From positions 1 to 18,223 of the forward strand of contig CANGNU010000001.1 of assembly GCA_947455365.1 (NCBI GenBank): a stretch of DNA of 18,223 bases. Reading direction: 5' to 3'. This DNA is from Rickettsiales bacterium. GTDB taxonomy: Bacteria > Pseudomonadota > Alphaproteobacteria > Rickettsiales > UBA1997. Made by a program: the position numbers and the translations under genes. Each line of letters starts with the position of its first letter. Position 1 is the first letter of the stretch. Positions 7,691 through 17,100 of the stretch are shown in pieces. A model generated the notes under the pieces. The model made no database searches. It was not told the origin of the DNA and saw only the letters and a program-made list of their open reading frames with translations.

Positions 7691-7719
7691 TTGCAAAAAA
7701 TACAAATGCGATGCATAGT
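7691..7719 (+). promoter_or_regulatory. Candidate promoter for the lipoprotein gene at 7756
   Basis: TTGCAA (7691-7696) and CATAGT (7714-7719) are separated by 17 bases, 36 bp before the ATG at 7756. Each hexamer matches the sigma-70 consensus at four positions. The rest of the 220-bp divergent gap (7536-7755) is very AT-rich, and I see no other clear site in it. Confidence 0.3.
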
Positions 7720-7755
7720 AAAAATATTATACAAATAAATTTTCTAAAAAATTAT

Positions 7756-8043
7756 ATGAAAAAAATTATTTTTTCTGCGGCGTTTTTTCTTGTTATTTCT
7801 TGCGTGGAAGTGGTTGAAAATATTGGTTGTGGCGTGCCAACTTATGATGAGCGAGAAACTGCAAAATCTTTGTATAATCCACTTTTTTCAACAAAAGTTT
7901 CGTTAGATTACGACGAGGCGCGCAAAGTTTTTGGTTGTCAATATGAAAGGGGAGATTTGATTTACACCTACAGCCGCTTTTATGACAGTGGTTATCTTTT
8001 AATGCATGATGGTCAAATTACAACTTATCGTAAAGTAGAGTAA
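7756..8043 (+). CDS. Small predicted lipoprotein, unknown function
   Basis: The 95-residue product begins MKKIIFSAAFFLVISC, a classical lipoprotein signal with the cysteine at residue 16. An in-frame ATG at 7711 would place 15 more residues before the signal, overlapping the candidate promoter, so I use the ATG at 7756. The mature part carries two further cysteines (IGCGVP and FGCQYE) and ends YRKVE. I do not recognise the family. The last two sense codons and the stop (GTAGAGTAA) form the left part of a 23-bp direct repeat found again at the 3' end of the autotransporter gene. There is no Shine-Dalgarno sequence. Confidence 0.7.
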   Translation: MKKIIFSAAFFLVISCVEVVENIGCGVPTYDERETAKSLYNPLFSTKVSLDYDEARKVFGCQYERGDLIYTYSRFYDSGYLLMHDGQITTYRKVE

Positions 8044-8057
8044 TTTTTAGAAACCAT
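8035..8057 (+). repeat. 23-bp direct repeat, left copy
   Basis: This sequence (GTAGAGTAATTTTTAGAAAC followed by CAT) is identical to 11135-11157. Its left part is the end of the lipoprotein gene (Val-Glu-stop). Its right part, TTAGAAACCAT, read on the minus strand, equals the last codons (Gly-Phe-stop) of the autotransporter 3 kb away. Confidence 0.9.
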
Positions 8058-8059
8058 TA

Positions 8060-8572
8060 TTACTGCACTTCTTTTTTTGTAGTGAATTTCCAAGCGATTA
8101 CAATGCCGATAACTGCGCCGCAGATTACATCAATTGCATGATGCTTACCATGGAAGACGCGCAAGAAGGCAATAGCAATGCTGTTGGCGTAAGCAGGAAT
8201 TGCGTAGTAGAAACTATATCTTTTATGAATGAATGCAGCGGCGGTAAAGGCAAAAGAAGTGTGGCCTGATGGAAACGAAAAACCGCCGACACCGTTGGGG
8301 CGTTTAGCGTTGACAAAATATTTTATAGTGTAGACGATGGCCATTACTGCGGCCAAAGAGGTGGCGAGTGGCTTCAGGCTTGGCTTGAAGTCGTTACAAA
8401 AAAATGCAATAAAGCAAGCGTAAAGCGGTGTGATAAATTGCAGATAATCTTCAATTCTGCGAAAGTATGGGGCGCCGTGAGCGTTTTTATCTAAAAAATA
8501 ACAGATGACAAAAATTGTGAAGGCGGCGGCAACGGCTTTTGCTTGTGGCAAGAAGAAATATTTATGGGTCAT
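8060..8572 (-). CDS. PAP2-family membrane phosphatase, probable lipid A/undecaprenyl-type phosphatase
   Basis: This 170-residue integral membrane protein has the three PAP2 signature motifs: K84-x6-R91P92 (KYFVNAKRP), PSGH (101-104), and R138-x5-H144-x3-D148 (RVFHGKHHAID). Only the serine usually before the third-motif arginine is changed, to leucine. Several hydrophobic helices surround the motifs, which would lie at the periplasmic face. It follows the eptA-like gene on the same strand with a 77-bp gap. In H. pylori, neighbouring lpxE (a PAP2 lipid A 1-phosphatase) and eptA act in sequence, so an LpxE-like role is a reasonable inference. A phosphatidylglycerophosphate or undecaprenyl pyrophosphate phosphatase cannot be excluded. 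It lies inside the segment bounded by 23-bp direct repeats. Confidence 0.85.
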   Translation of the reverse strand: MTHKYFFLPQAKAVAAAFTIFVICYFLDKNAHGAPYFRRIEDYLQFITPLYACFIAFFCNDFKPSLKPLATSLAAVMAIVYTIKYFVNAKRPNGVGGFSFPSGHTSFAFTAAAFIHKRYSFYYAIPAYANSIAIAFLRVFHGKHHAIDVICGAVIGIVIAWKFTTKKEVQ

Positions 8573-8649
8573 ATTTTGGCGTTTTGTTGGTTGGTAAATT
8601 TTACATAGTTAAATATGTTGATCTTAAAATAACCTTAATTTTTGTATAG

Positions 8650-10224
8650 TTATTTATTAAAAATATCTAATTCTTTGTTGTAAACTTCGCCTTTCATGCC
8701 AAATGCGCCTAAGACGGAGTGAAAAATGTTGTCTTGCGAATGATGAAGTTGTTTTGCTAAATCTTGATTGGTTGAATTATGTTCTTTTTTGAATTTATCT
8801 GATGTCCAAACAATAAAAGGAATTTCTTTTTGCACACTGGGTGCAACAGAATAGGGCAGGCCGTGCAAGTAAAAATTATATTCGCCGAGAGATTCACCGT
8901 GATCGGAAATGTAAATCATTACAACGGAACTATTGAGTGATTTTAAAGTTGCGATTAGTTGATGGAGGAAATAATCGGTGTAGAGAATTGTGTTGTCGTA
9001 GGCGTTGATTAATTCATCGTGAGTGCATTTTTGTAGTTCGACAGATTTACAAACGGGTTGAAATTTTTCAAATTGCGGCGGGTATTTGGTGTGGTACAAA
9101 GGCCCGTGGCTGCCCGCTTGGTGCAGTACGACAAAAGTATTTTCGTGCAGATGTTTTTTTAAATTGGGCGCTAATTTATAAGATAAAACTTCATCATAAT
9201 TAAGTTGATCACAGTTTTTATCATGGCATTTTTCGCGAATGTCGTTGGCTTCTTCATGTTGCGCGACTTGTATTTTAGGCTCTCCCCAATTGTTGCTGCG
9301 CCAAATTACATTGATATTTTGGCGTTGCAAATAAGTTGGCAGTGCTTCGTACAAAGTGCGTGAAGAAGCTTGCGAGCCTTGGTGCGACAGCATGCACTTG
9401 ATGGATTCAGTGGTGAAAGTTGTACAAGATTTTGTATCTTGCAACGCGACGATATTGTCTTTGGCTAGAAGTGGATTGGTGTTGCGTTGATAGCCGTAAA
9501 GCGAAAAATTTGCCGCGCGAGCAGATTCTCCAATGACTAGAACGACAAGGGTTTTATTGTTGTTGGTGAAATGTGAGTTGGGAATTTTTAATTCAACGCG
9601 ATTGCTAGAAGCCTTGGCGCTGTAGTGTCTAATTGAATTGATCGTGTAAGAAAATGGCATTGAAAGCCCGCCAATTCTCTTGGCGTTTTTATCAAACCAG
9701 AGCCAAGTTTTTGAATTGGCGTAGCAGAAAATTGCCGTAAATAAAAGTGCGCCGAATATGAAGGTGAGGCGCTTCTTCGCACTAACTTTTTCAATTGTAG
9801 TTTTGGCAATAATTATGCTGGGCAAAATTGCCATCAATAAAATGTAGAGGAGAATTTTTGGATTGTATAATTCGCTGGCCTCGCTGAATTTGGTGTTGAA
9901 GACATTGCTCATCATGTTTTTGTCGAGGATGACATTGTATTCGCTGATGAAATAAAAGGCGCAAGTATTGGTGAATAAAAATATGATGCTGAGTGGTTTT
10001 GCAATGATGGGCACGAAGGATAAAATGGTGATGAATAAAAAGACGGCGAGAAATTGCGCGATTGCTAATTCTGTCAATATTGTAATGCCGTTGAATGAAT
10101 GGTAGTCAATGCTGGCAAGGGCTAACGACAATAAAGGTTTGTGGTATAAAATGAGAGTCGCTAATGAATAAATTATTGCGAAAGTGATGGCGTTACACTT
10201 TAATTTTAGTAATTTTGTCGTCAT
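8650..10224 (-). CDS. eptA: Lipid A phosphoethanolamine transferase (EptA/MCR family)
   Basis: The enzyme moves phosphoethanolamine from phosphatidylethanolamine to lipid A at the periplasmic side of the inner membrane, lowering negative charge and polymyxin binding. The ATG at 10224 gives 524 residues; an in-frame ATG at 10329 adds a 35-residue polar/AT-rich leader and is less likely. An N-terminal membrane domain of about five helices (about 10-165) is followed by the sulfatase-fold domain. Active-site residues align with MCR-1: E233 (GESARAANF), nucleophile T271 in SCTTFTTESIKCMLS, H373 (GSHGP), D441/H442 (SDHGES) and H454 (LHGLPY). Cysteine pairs C267/C277, C333/C338 and C392/C400 match family disulfides. 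The loop around T271 is unusual: CGTxTA is replaced by CTTFTT. It is followed by a PAP2 phosphatase gene. Confidence 0.93.
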   Translation of the reverse strand: MTTKLLKLKCNAITFAIIYSLATLILYHKPLLSLALASIDYHSFNGITILTELAIAQFLAVFLFITILSFVPIIAKPLSIIFLFTNTCAFYFISEYNVILDKNMMSNVFNTKFSEASELYNPKILLYILLMAILPSIIIAKTTIEKVSAKKRLTFIFGALLFTAIFCYANSKTWLWFDKNAKRIGGLSMPFSYTINSIRHYSAKASSNRVELKIPNSHFTNNNKTLVVLVIGESARAANFSLYGYQRNTNPLLAKDNIVALQDTKSCTTFTTESIKCMLSHQGSQASSRTLYEALPTYLQRQNINVIWRSNNWGEPKIQVAQHEEANDIREKCHDKNCDQLNYDEVLSYKLAPNLKKHLHENTFVVLHQAGSHGPLYHTKYPPQFEKFQPVCKSVELQKCTHDELINAYDNTILYTDYFLHQLIATLKSLNSSVVMIYISDHGESLGEYNFYLHGLPYSVAPSVQKEIPFIVWTSDKFKKEHNSTNQDLAKQLHHSQDNIFHSVLGAFGMKGEVYNKELDIFNK

Positions 10225-10297
10225 ATTTTGATATGATAATTTTAAGATTTGCTGAAAAGATAGATTATCTTTAATTTTTATAAAATATAAATTTTGT

Positions 10298-10303
10298 ATT
10301 ATA
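10298..10303 (-). promoter_or_regulatory. Possible -10 element upstream of eptA
   Basis: The minus strand carries a perfect TATAAT here, 74 bp before the preferred eptA start at 10224. No convincing -35 hexamer lies at the right distance, so this is weak. If real, transcription would begin downstream of the 10329 ATG, supporting the shorter EptA start. Confidence 0.25.
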
Positions 10304-10321
10304 AATTTTGCTACGCCTGCT

Positions 10322-10351
10322 TTGACCATTGGTCTATTGCTAATTTCTAAT
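10322..10351 (+). promoter_or_regulatory. Candidate promoter for the lipoprotein gene at 10501
   Basis: TTGACC (10322-10327) and TCTAAT (10346-10351) are separated by 18 bases, each one mismatch from the sigma-70 consensus. The pair precedes the DUF486-like remnant and the lipoprotein gene, which has no other obvious promoter. Confidence 0.35.
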
Positions 10352-10498
10352 CAAGAATTTATTACACTGATGGTGTTTTCAGTTTTTTATTTGGGTGAGT
10401 CGTTAAATTGGAATCATGCTGTGGGGTTTGGATTTATTTTTCTTGGGGCGTTTTTTATTTTTTATAAGTGGCAGAATGTTTGCTGCAGATTATTTTAA
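10340..10498 (+). pseudogene. 3' remnant of a DUF486/DMT-type small membrane protein gene
   Basis: Reading the frame of the ATG at 10370 gives NQEFITLMVFSVFYLGE, then SLNWNHAVGFGFIFLGAFFIFYKW, and a stop at 10496-10498. This is the layout of the C-terminal part of DUF486 proteins (small four-helix membrane proteins of the DMT group): QE-ITL, a helix ending in a YLxE loop, x-W-N, then a last helix ending FxF. Only about 45-50 of ~110 residues are present. Upstream, the frame runs through AT-rich sequence with no family match and stops at 10253-10255, because the eptA 5' region begins there on the other strand. It is therefore a truncated gene. Its stop is 2 bases from the next ATG (TAATTATG), suggesting it once formed an operon with the lipoprotein gene. 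The assignment rests on remembered family motifs. Confidence 0.6.
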
Positions 10499-10500
10499 TT

Positions 10501-11058
10501 ATGAATTTTTGTAAAGTTTTTGCCAATATTTTTCTGCGTAATTTTTTTCGCGCGGGGTTGGTTTTTATATTTTGTTTTACTAGTGTTGCTTGCAGTACGA
10601 CGGCTGGAAGTATTGGTGCTGTAAGTAGCAATGTGGGTGGTGGTGCTGAAAATTTGGCAGAAAAAAAGTTGGAAGATTCTGTGATAGAAAATTCTTCCGA
10701 GAAAAATTCTGCCGAAGAAAAGCCGAAGATGAAAGTTGATGTTAAAAAATTGGCGAAGGAGGGGGCTTATATTGTTGGGTGGGATATTATTCTGGCTCTA
10801 GGTTGTAAGGCGGGTTTGCATTTTTCGGTTGGGGTGTGCTTGGCGGCGGATATTTTGGGTGATACGGCGATTATTTTGTATAGCAGTTTGGAGCCTGAGG
10901 AGGCGAATGCAAGTGAGGGTGATACTGTTGGTGATAAAGTTGTAAATGCGGATAAAGATAAATTTCTTAACAAAAAGCCGAAGAAAAAAATTGTTTTTAA
11001 TCCGTTGGATTTTGTGTTTAGTATTGGGTTGATGACAGCGATTTTGTTGGTGATTTAG
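10501..11058 (+). CDS. Predicted lipoprotein with hydrophobic core segments, unknown function
   Basis: The 185-residue product starts at the ATG at 10501. An in-frame upstream ATG at 10468 lies inside the DUF486 remnant and only lengthens the N-terminus. A signal peptide ends in the lipobox SVAC (C31), followed by a Ser/Gly/Glu/Lys-rich linker. A hydrophobic region follows (about 89-128: GAYIVGWDIILALGCKAG, then VCLAADILGDTAIILY). After it come an acidic/lysine-rich stretch and a C-terminal hydrophobic segment (FVFSIGLMTAILLVI). I do not recognise a family. It sits 2 bases after the DUF486-like remnant and inside the segment bounded by 23-bp repeats. Its coding strand is strikingly G-rich relative to C. 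Confidence 0.65.
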   Translation: MNFCKVFANIFLRNFFRAGLVFIFCFTSVACSTTAGSIGAVSSNVGGGAENLAEKKLEDSVIENSSEKNSAEEKPKMKVDVKKLAKEGAYIVGWDIILALGCKAGLHFSVGVCLAADILGDTAIILYSSLEPEEANASEGDTVGDKVVNADKDKFLNKKPKKKIVFNPLDFVFSIGLMTAILLVI

Positions 11059-11134
11059 TAAGGCTTATTTATTTTCTTTCTCCTATTTTGCTTCAAGTTC
11101 GGAAGGTTTGTCGCTAGTATAAATTTGATGCAAG

Positions 11135-11157
11135 GTAGAGTAATTTTTAGAAACCAT
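11135..11157 (+). repeat. 23-bp direct repeat, right copy
   Basis: This is an exact copy of 8035-8057. Its right part is the end of the autotransporter gene on the minus strand. Its left part, AAG-GTA-GAG-TAA in context, looks like the Lys-Val-Glu-stop end of the lipoprotein gene at 8034-8043 but is cut off from any such gene by an in-frame stop at 11126-11128. Confidence 0.9.
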
Positions 11158-14100
11158 ATTTTATCCGCAGCCAGCCTGAATTAGAGGTGTAAGCGGTGCG
11201 ATGTTCAAAACCATAATTAACGCTGAAGGTAATGTCGTTAGTGGTGTAGAGGCCAAGCCCAGCGCCAAGTTTTAAACTTCCTTGCGCCACTTTTGCGCCA
11301 TCAGAACTAAAGCTGGCAGTTTGTCCAATAAAGTTGCTGGTGGTTTTTTGTTGATCGCCGATAAAATCGTAACCGTAAGAAGCAGAAATTTGCGGGCGAA
11401 TTCTGGTTTTTGCTTTGGTGGTAAATAAGTAGCTTAACTCGGTGCCAAATCTGCCTTCGAAAAAATTTCCACTGTTATTTTTTACATGAAGATTAAGCGT
11501 GCCGGCGCCAGTTTCATTATAGCTATTAGTGTTGTTGTGAGCGGCGGTTAACATTAAGCTGGGCGTAAAAGTAATTTCATTTTTAAACTTAAAGTTTTTG
11601 CCAAGTTCGGCGCGTATGTTGTAGCTTTGGCCTTGGTAATCAGCTTTGGCAGAGGCTGCAGCAATTGCAATTTGGCGAGTTGAGCTGTAATTATTTAGCG
11701 ATAATCCAGCGGTGGTATTTAAAAAATAAGCAGCTGCGCTGTAACCGCTGTAAATATTTAATTGATAATTTTCGATGGCGGTGCTTTTGCCGTGATCGGT
11801 TGATTTGCTGTTGGTTTGAGTAATTCCGCCAGTTAATCCAATAATAAGTTTTGAGTTTGCTTTATAATCGGCGCCGATAGAAATGCCACTAGAATTAGCG
11901 CGGAAGCCATCGCTGTTGCTGGTTCTATTTTGGTTGATGTTGCTGCCGAATGTTTGAATCCACACCGCCTTATTTGAGGGTTGATTGTAGATAGCGCTTG
12001 GAATGGCAATGCTTGAAGGATATGACGGCTTAAAATTATTGTCGCGCAATGGTTGTAAAGTTTGAATCGCTAATGACTTGTTGAGAAAATCATTATTCGC
12101 GTTGAAAGTTTTGATGATTGGGCCACTAGGGTCAATTGGTGCAATATCGTTGCGTAATGATTCTAAGCGCGCAGAAATTATATTGGCGGTGACGGCAGAA
12201 TTGTTGAAGGCAATGCGATTGTTAGAATTATCAACTTGTGGCGTGACAGATTTTACCGCCGCTTCTTTTTGGTCAATGCTGTAAGAATTGCTGTTAAGAT
12301 AATTTTGCACTAGAGTTAATTCTCCAGTTGTGTCGGTGATATTATTGATGGCATCGTAAGCGTCTTGCGAATTAGAATTATCAAATTTTACTCTGTCTGA
12401 AACATAATCTCCGCTTAAAGTTAGTAATAATTGATTACCAGAAACTTCGGTTGAAAATGTTTGGCCGTGGTTAGTATTTTTTCCAGAATTATTGATGTCA
12501 ATTTTTGTGGCATCAATTGTGGCAATTTCTGAACCGCTGCCTGCGTTAATTAAGGTAATTTTTGTTCCTGATGTGGCGCTTCCCGAAATTGTTAATTTTA
12601 AAGTTGTATTTGCAGAAAGAATTGCAGCGCCAGCAACTTCTAAAGAGCTTGCGGCAGGCGCGGTTAAATTAATTGATAATGACAAAAAGCTGCCAGAATT
12701 TACATTGAATGAGTCGGCACTAATGTTGGTTGTTGCGTTGCTGAAAATTGCATTGCCGTTAATATTTACATTGCCTGCTGCAGAAATATCTCCAGTAAAA
12801 GTAACGACGGAATTTGCGGCGGTGGTAATATTATTGACGGCGGAATTTGTTCCAATGGCGCCAACTGCAACAGTGCCTGCAGCGTTGATTTCGCCGTTGC
12901 CAGCGTTGGTGCCGTTAATTTGATTGCTAATTGAAGATCCATCTTGCAACTCAAGAGTGGCATTATTTCCAAGAGTAATATTATTGGCGTAAATTTTATT
13001 GGCGCCAGTTGATAAAGTGTTATCATCATTAATTGCAACTCTAGAAACTTTATTGCTGTTGCTTCCAATGTTTTTTACCAGAGTGTTATTGGCAGCAAAA
13101 ATTACTGCACCATAGCCATTTGAGCTTGCTGAAATTGCGGCGTTTAATATTCCGCCGTTAATTGATAAGATTGATCCACTGCCAAGAGAGACGCTGTTTG
13201 CTGTAATATTATGGGTGCCAACATTTAAATTTGCGCCGCTGTCAAGTGTGATTGTGGCAATTTTTCCATCAGAAGTGCCAAGGTTGCCAGCGGCGGTAAC
13301 AATTGCGTCGGAGGCAATTTCGATGGTGCCGGTTCCTAGGGTTGAAGCGCCAAGAATATTTCCTGCAACCGCAGAGTTATTGTTTAGCAATAAATTGGCG
13401 CCATTGTTAATTGTAACATTGCTGTGAAGAGTTTTGCTTGCTGCTAAAATTAATTTTCCAGAAGTGCCAGAGCCAATGGTGGTATTGGTTGTATAGATTG
13501 CTTCATTTTGTGTGATGGTGGCGCCATCGGCAATATTTAATGCGGCAATTTCATTTTCAGAAGTGATGGCAAAATTTATGTTGTTATTGGCGGCAAAATT
13601 AATGCTGCCTAAGCCAGAATAGCGATTAAAGAAGTTGCCAATATTAATATTACCCGATCCAAAATTCAGCACAGCATTTACAGAATCTAATGGATCGAGA
13701 TAAAAATTATTGGCGCGAAGGCTGTACGAATCTAAATTTAAAGTGCCTTGTACATTTATGTTGTAAATGCCGTTTTCGTCAGATTCGGCACCAAGATTGC
13801 CGCTTAATGTGTGACTTGCTCCACCAATGAATCCAATATAATCGTCACTTCCGCTGCCATGAACTGCGCCATAAAAAGATCCACTGCCAAATAGAATTGC
13901 AGCACCGTTAGCCAAATAAAGATTGGTTGCACTTATTGATGCGCCGTCAGTGTAGGCGTTTAAAAAGTAATTTTCTCCAATGTGAATTTCTGATAAAGAG
14001 TGGGTGCTGCCAATATTGCTGTTTAATCGCAATATTCCACTATCATCTAATCTTAGAATTCCAGAATTGTCGTTGGCGCCATCGAGTGCGTTGTTAATAT

Positions 14101-17100
14101 ATAAATATCCGCCATCAGATAAATTTAGCTCTGCCGATGATTCTAATATAATATTACTGTTTAGCGTAGTTCCGCTGCTAAGTGTCATGTTTAGTGTAGA
14201 AGCTGCTGCACCAGAAGTTCCAATGTTTAGGCGATCTGCGTAAATTGCGTTATTGTAAGTCAAGCTAACCCCGTTGCTAACCGTTACAACGCCAAGAGAT
14301 GCTTCTTCGGTGCCAAGCGCAACGCTGCTATCAATTGTATTATTGGCGTTAAATGCAATGGCGCCATAGCCAGAAGTAGAGCCAGTGAAGCTTCCTAAAA
14401 TTGAACCACTGCCAACTTCTAAAACTGAAGCGCTGCCTAAAGTTATGTTTGCTGCGTGCAAAGAATTGTTGTGTTCACTTAAATTGAGAGTTGCTTCAGA
14501 TGCAATATTAACCGCGTTTAAATATTTTGTTGCGCCAATGTCGCCATTGGTTGTAGTGATTTTGTGGCTGGCAATTTCAAGCGTTCCGTAATTATTATTA
14601 GTGCCATCAATTGTTCCAGCAGTTGTGGTTGTGCCAATTTTTAAAACTGCATTTGTGTCAAGAGTGGTGGATGAGACATTGAGTGAATTATCATTGGCGC
14701 TAATGTCAAGATTGGAATTAGAAGCGATAGCAAGTGTTGCAATTTTTGTGCCATTGCCAAGATTGATATTTCCAGCAACTGTACCAGAAATATCAACTTC
14801 ACCCTTGTTGCTGGCAGCTCCATTAATATTTGCGGTTACTGAAGAATTGTCATTTAATTGCAGATGCGAATTATTTCCTAAAGTTATTGCAGCCGCTAAT
14901 GTACTGGTTCCGTTAAAGCCGCCAGAAATATTTCCACCGCTGGTTAAAATTGTGTTATTGCCAAGAGTGATTAAGTTTGCGGCAATTTCATAGCTGCTAG
15001 CATCGTAATTTGCGACGCCCATTGTTAAATTATCGAAGGTTAAGGTGCCTATTTCTGCATTATTGCTTTCGGCAGTTCCAATTGATCCGCGCAAAATATT
15101 ATCTTGAGAAAAACGCACAATGCTGCCGCTGCCATTTCCTATAACATTGCCGTAAACGCCGCCACTACCAATTTGTAAAGTTGAGTTTGTGTTAAGAATA
15201 GTGCTGGATGCATGAATATCGTTATTGTTGGTTGCGGCGTCTAAAGTTGCGCCGCTGTAAAGATGAATTGTGGCAAGATTATTAACATCTTCGCCGCCAA
15301 CATAATTTGTGCTGGTGAAAGAGGCGTCGTTGTTGATGATAAGAGTGCCGCCGTCAATTCCTAAAATTCCCGCATTAATTTGAGTATTGTCATTGAGGGT
15401 TAAAATTCCTGAATCTTGAATAGTAATGTGTGTGCCATCAATTAGCTTTCCAGCATTAACAATTAAGTTGCCATTCACGGTATTTTCTACCGCATAAATT
15501 GCTTCATCTTGCGTAATTGTGACGCTAGAATTTATAAAAACATTGGCAAGATAATTTTCAGAATTGCCAATTGCGCCGCTGTTATAATTTGTAGTGGTGG
15601 CGAAGGTGAGGGTGCCTGTATTGTTGGCAGATCCAATAATGTCTCCATAAAGCGCGCCATCGCCAATAATTAAATTTGCACCAGTGCCAAGAGTGATTGT
15701 AGTTGCTTTAATATCGTTGCCATTTTCAGCAAGATTAAGTGTTGATGAATTTGTTAGAATAATATTATTCAGATAATGCGTGGCGCCAAAATTACCCTGA
15801 CTAACAACACTGCCGCTAATTTGTAAATTACCATTATTATTGTTGGTGCCATTAATTGCGCCGTTAACTGCCGAATTATTAGCAAGAGTTAAATAGCTTT
15901 CATCGCCAATTGTAACATTTCCTGCAACGCTTTTTGATGCCGCTAAATTTAATTGAGAATTGGTGCCGTTAATATAAATTTCGTTGGCTTTGATAGAGTC
16001 GTTAGAGTCAATAACAGCGCCCTCTGCCTGAATAATATAAATTGACGATAATCCGTTTGCACCACCAAATGTATTGCCAGAAGAAATTGTTGTTGAGTTT
16101 AAAAAGTTGACCGTTCCGCTATTGGCGCTTGAACCTCTTACTGCCGCAGAAATTATGCTGTCGGTACCAAAGGTTAATGTTGATGTGCTTCCCAAAGAAA
16201 TTGCTGCAGCATTTAAAGTGTTGCTATTTGTGTCAGCATTGAGTGCGGCGCCATTATCAAGGATAATTTCTTGTAATTTATTGGTACTGCCAATGTTAAG
16301 TTGAGTGGTGAAAGTTCCACTGGTAATTTCAAGTTTGCCCATGCCGCTGCCGTCCATTGTAGCGGCGTTGCCGTCAATTGCGCCAAGAACAGTTGAGTTG
16401 CCCGATACAATATTTGAGCCAAGTTTTAAAATGGAATCGGTGCCAAGTTTTATTGCGGTTTCAACTTCGGCCGAGGCGCCAACATCATATCCTCCTGAAA
16501 TTGACCCGTCAGTTGCAAGGGTTGTGTTGTCATCAAGAAAAATGTTGAGAGCATTAAGTTGATAAGGAACTTCTGTCAAAATAATTGCGTGAGTCCCAAC
16601 CGCAACATTGGCGCCATTTGTAACTAAAATATTGTTTAAAGCTGCGCCATCACTAATTCCAACATTTCCTGCGGTGGTAAAATTCTTTTCAAAAATAACA
16701 TTACCAGATCCGTTAATTGAACTGGCTTTGATTGTGCCATTTACCGTTCCAGATCCAATAATTAAGGTTGAATTGCTTTCTAAGTTAATTTCTCCGTCAG
16801 TGTTGTTAACGGCGATTGAATTGTTGGAAGTGTTTTCATTGTAAAGATCAAGAGTGGAATTCGATGCAATAAGAACAGAGCTAAGCGCAAAGCCACCGCC
16901 ACCAATATCGCTTTGACTATAAACTGTGCCGTTTGCAATTTTTAGTAAGCCAGATGAGCCTTCTGCAGAAGTGCCACGAATTACCCCGCTTACTGATGAG
17001 TTATTGTTAAGTTCAAGCGTTGCGCCAGTAGCAAGCACAACATTGCCAATAATTGATTTATTTTCTGCTAGCGATAATTTAGAATTGCTTCCGTCAATTC

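Noticed and set aside
10225..10329. Longer EptA start at 10329
   Set aside because: The extra 35 residues are not typical of the family, and a possible -10 element lies inside this stretch. The stretch also runs into the DUF486 remnant on the other strand.
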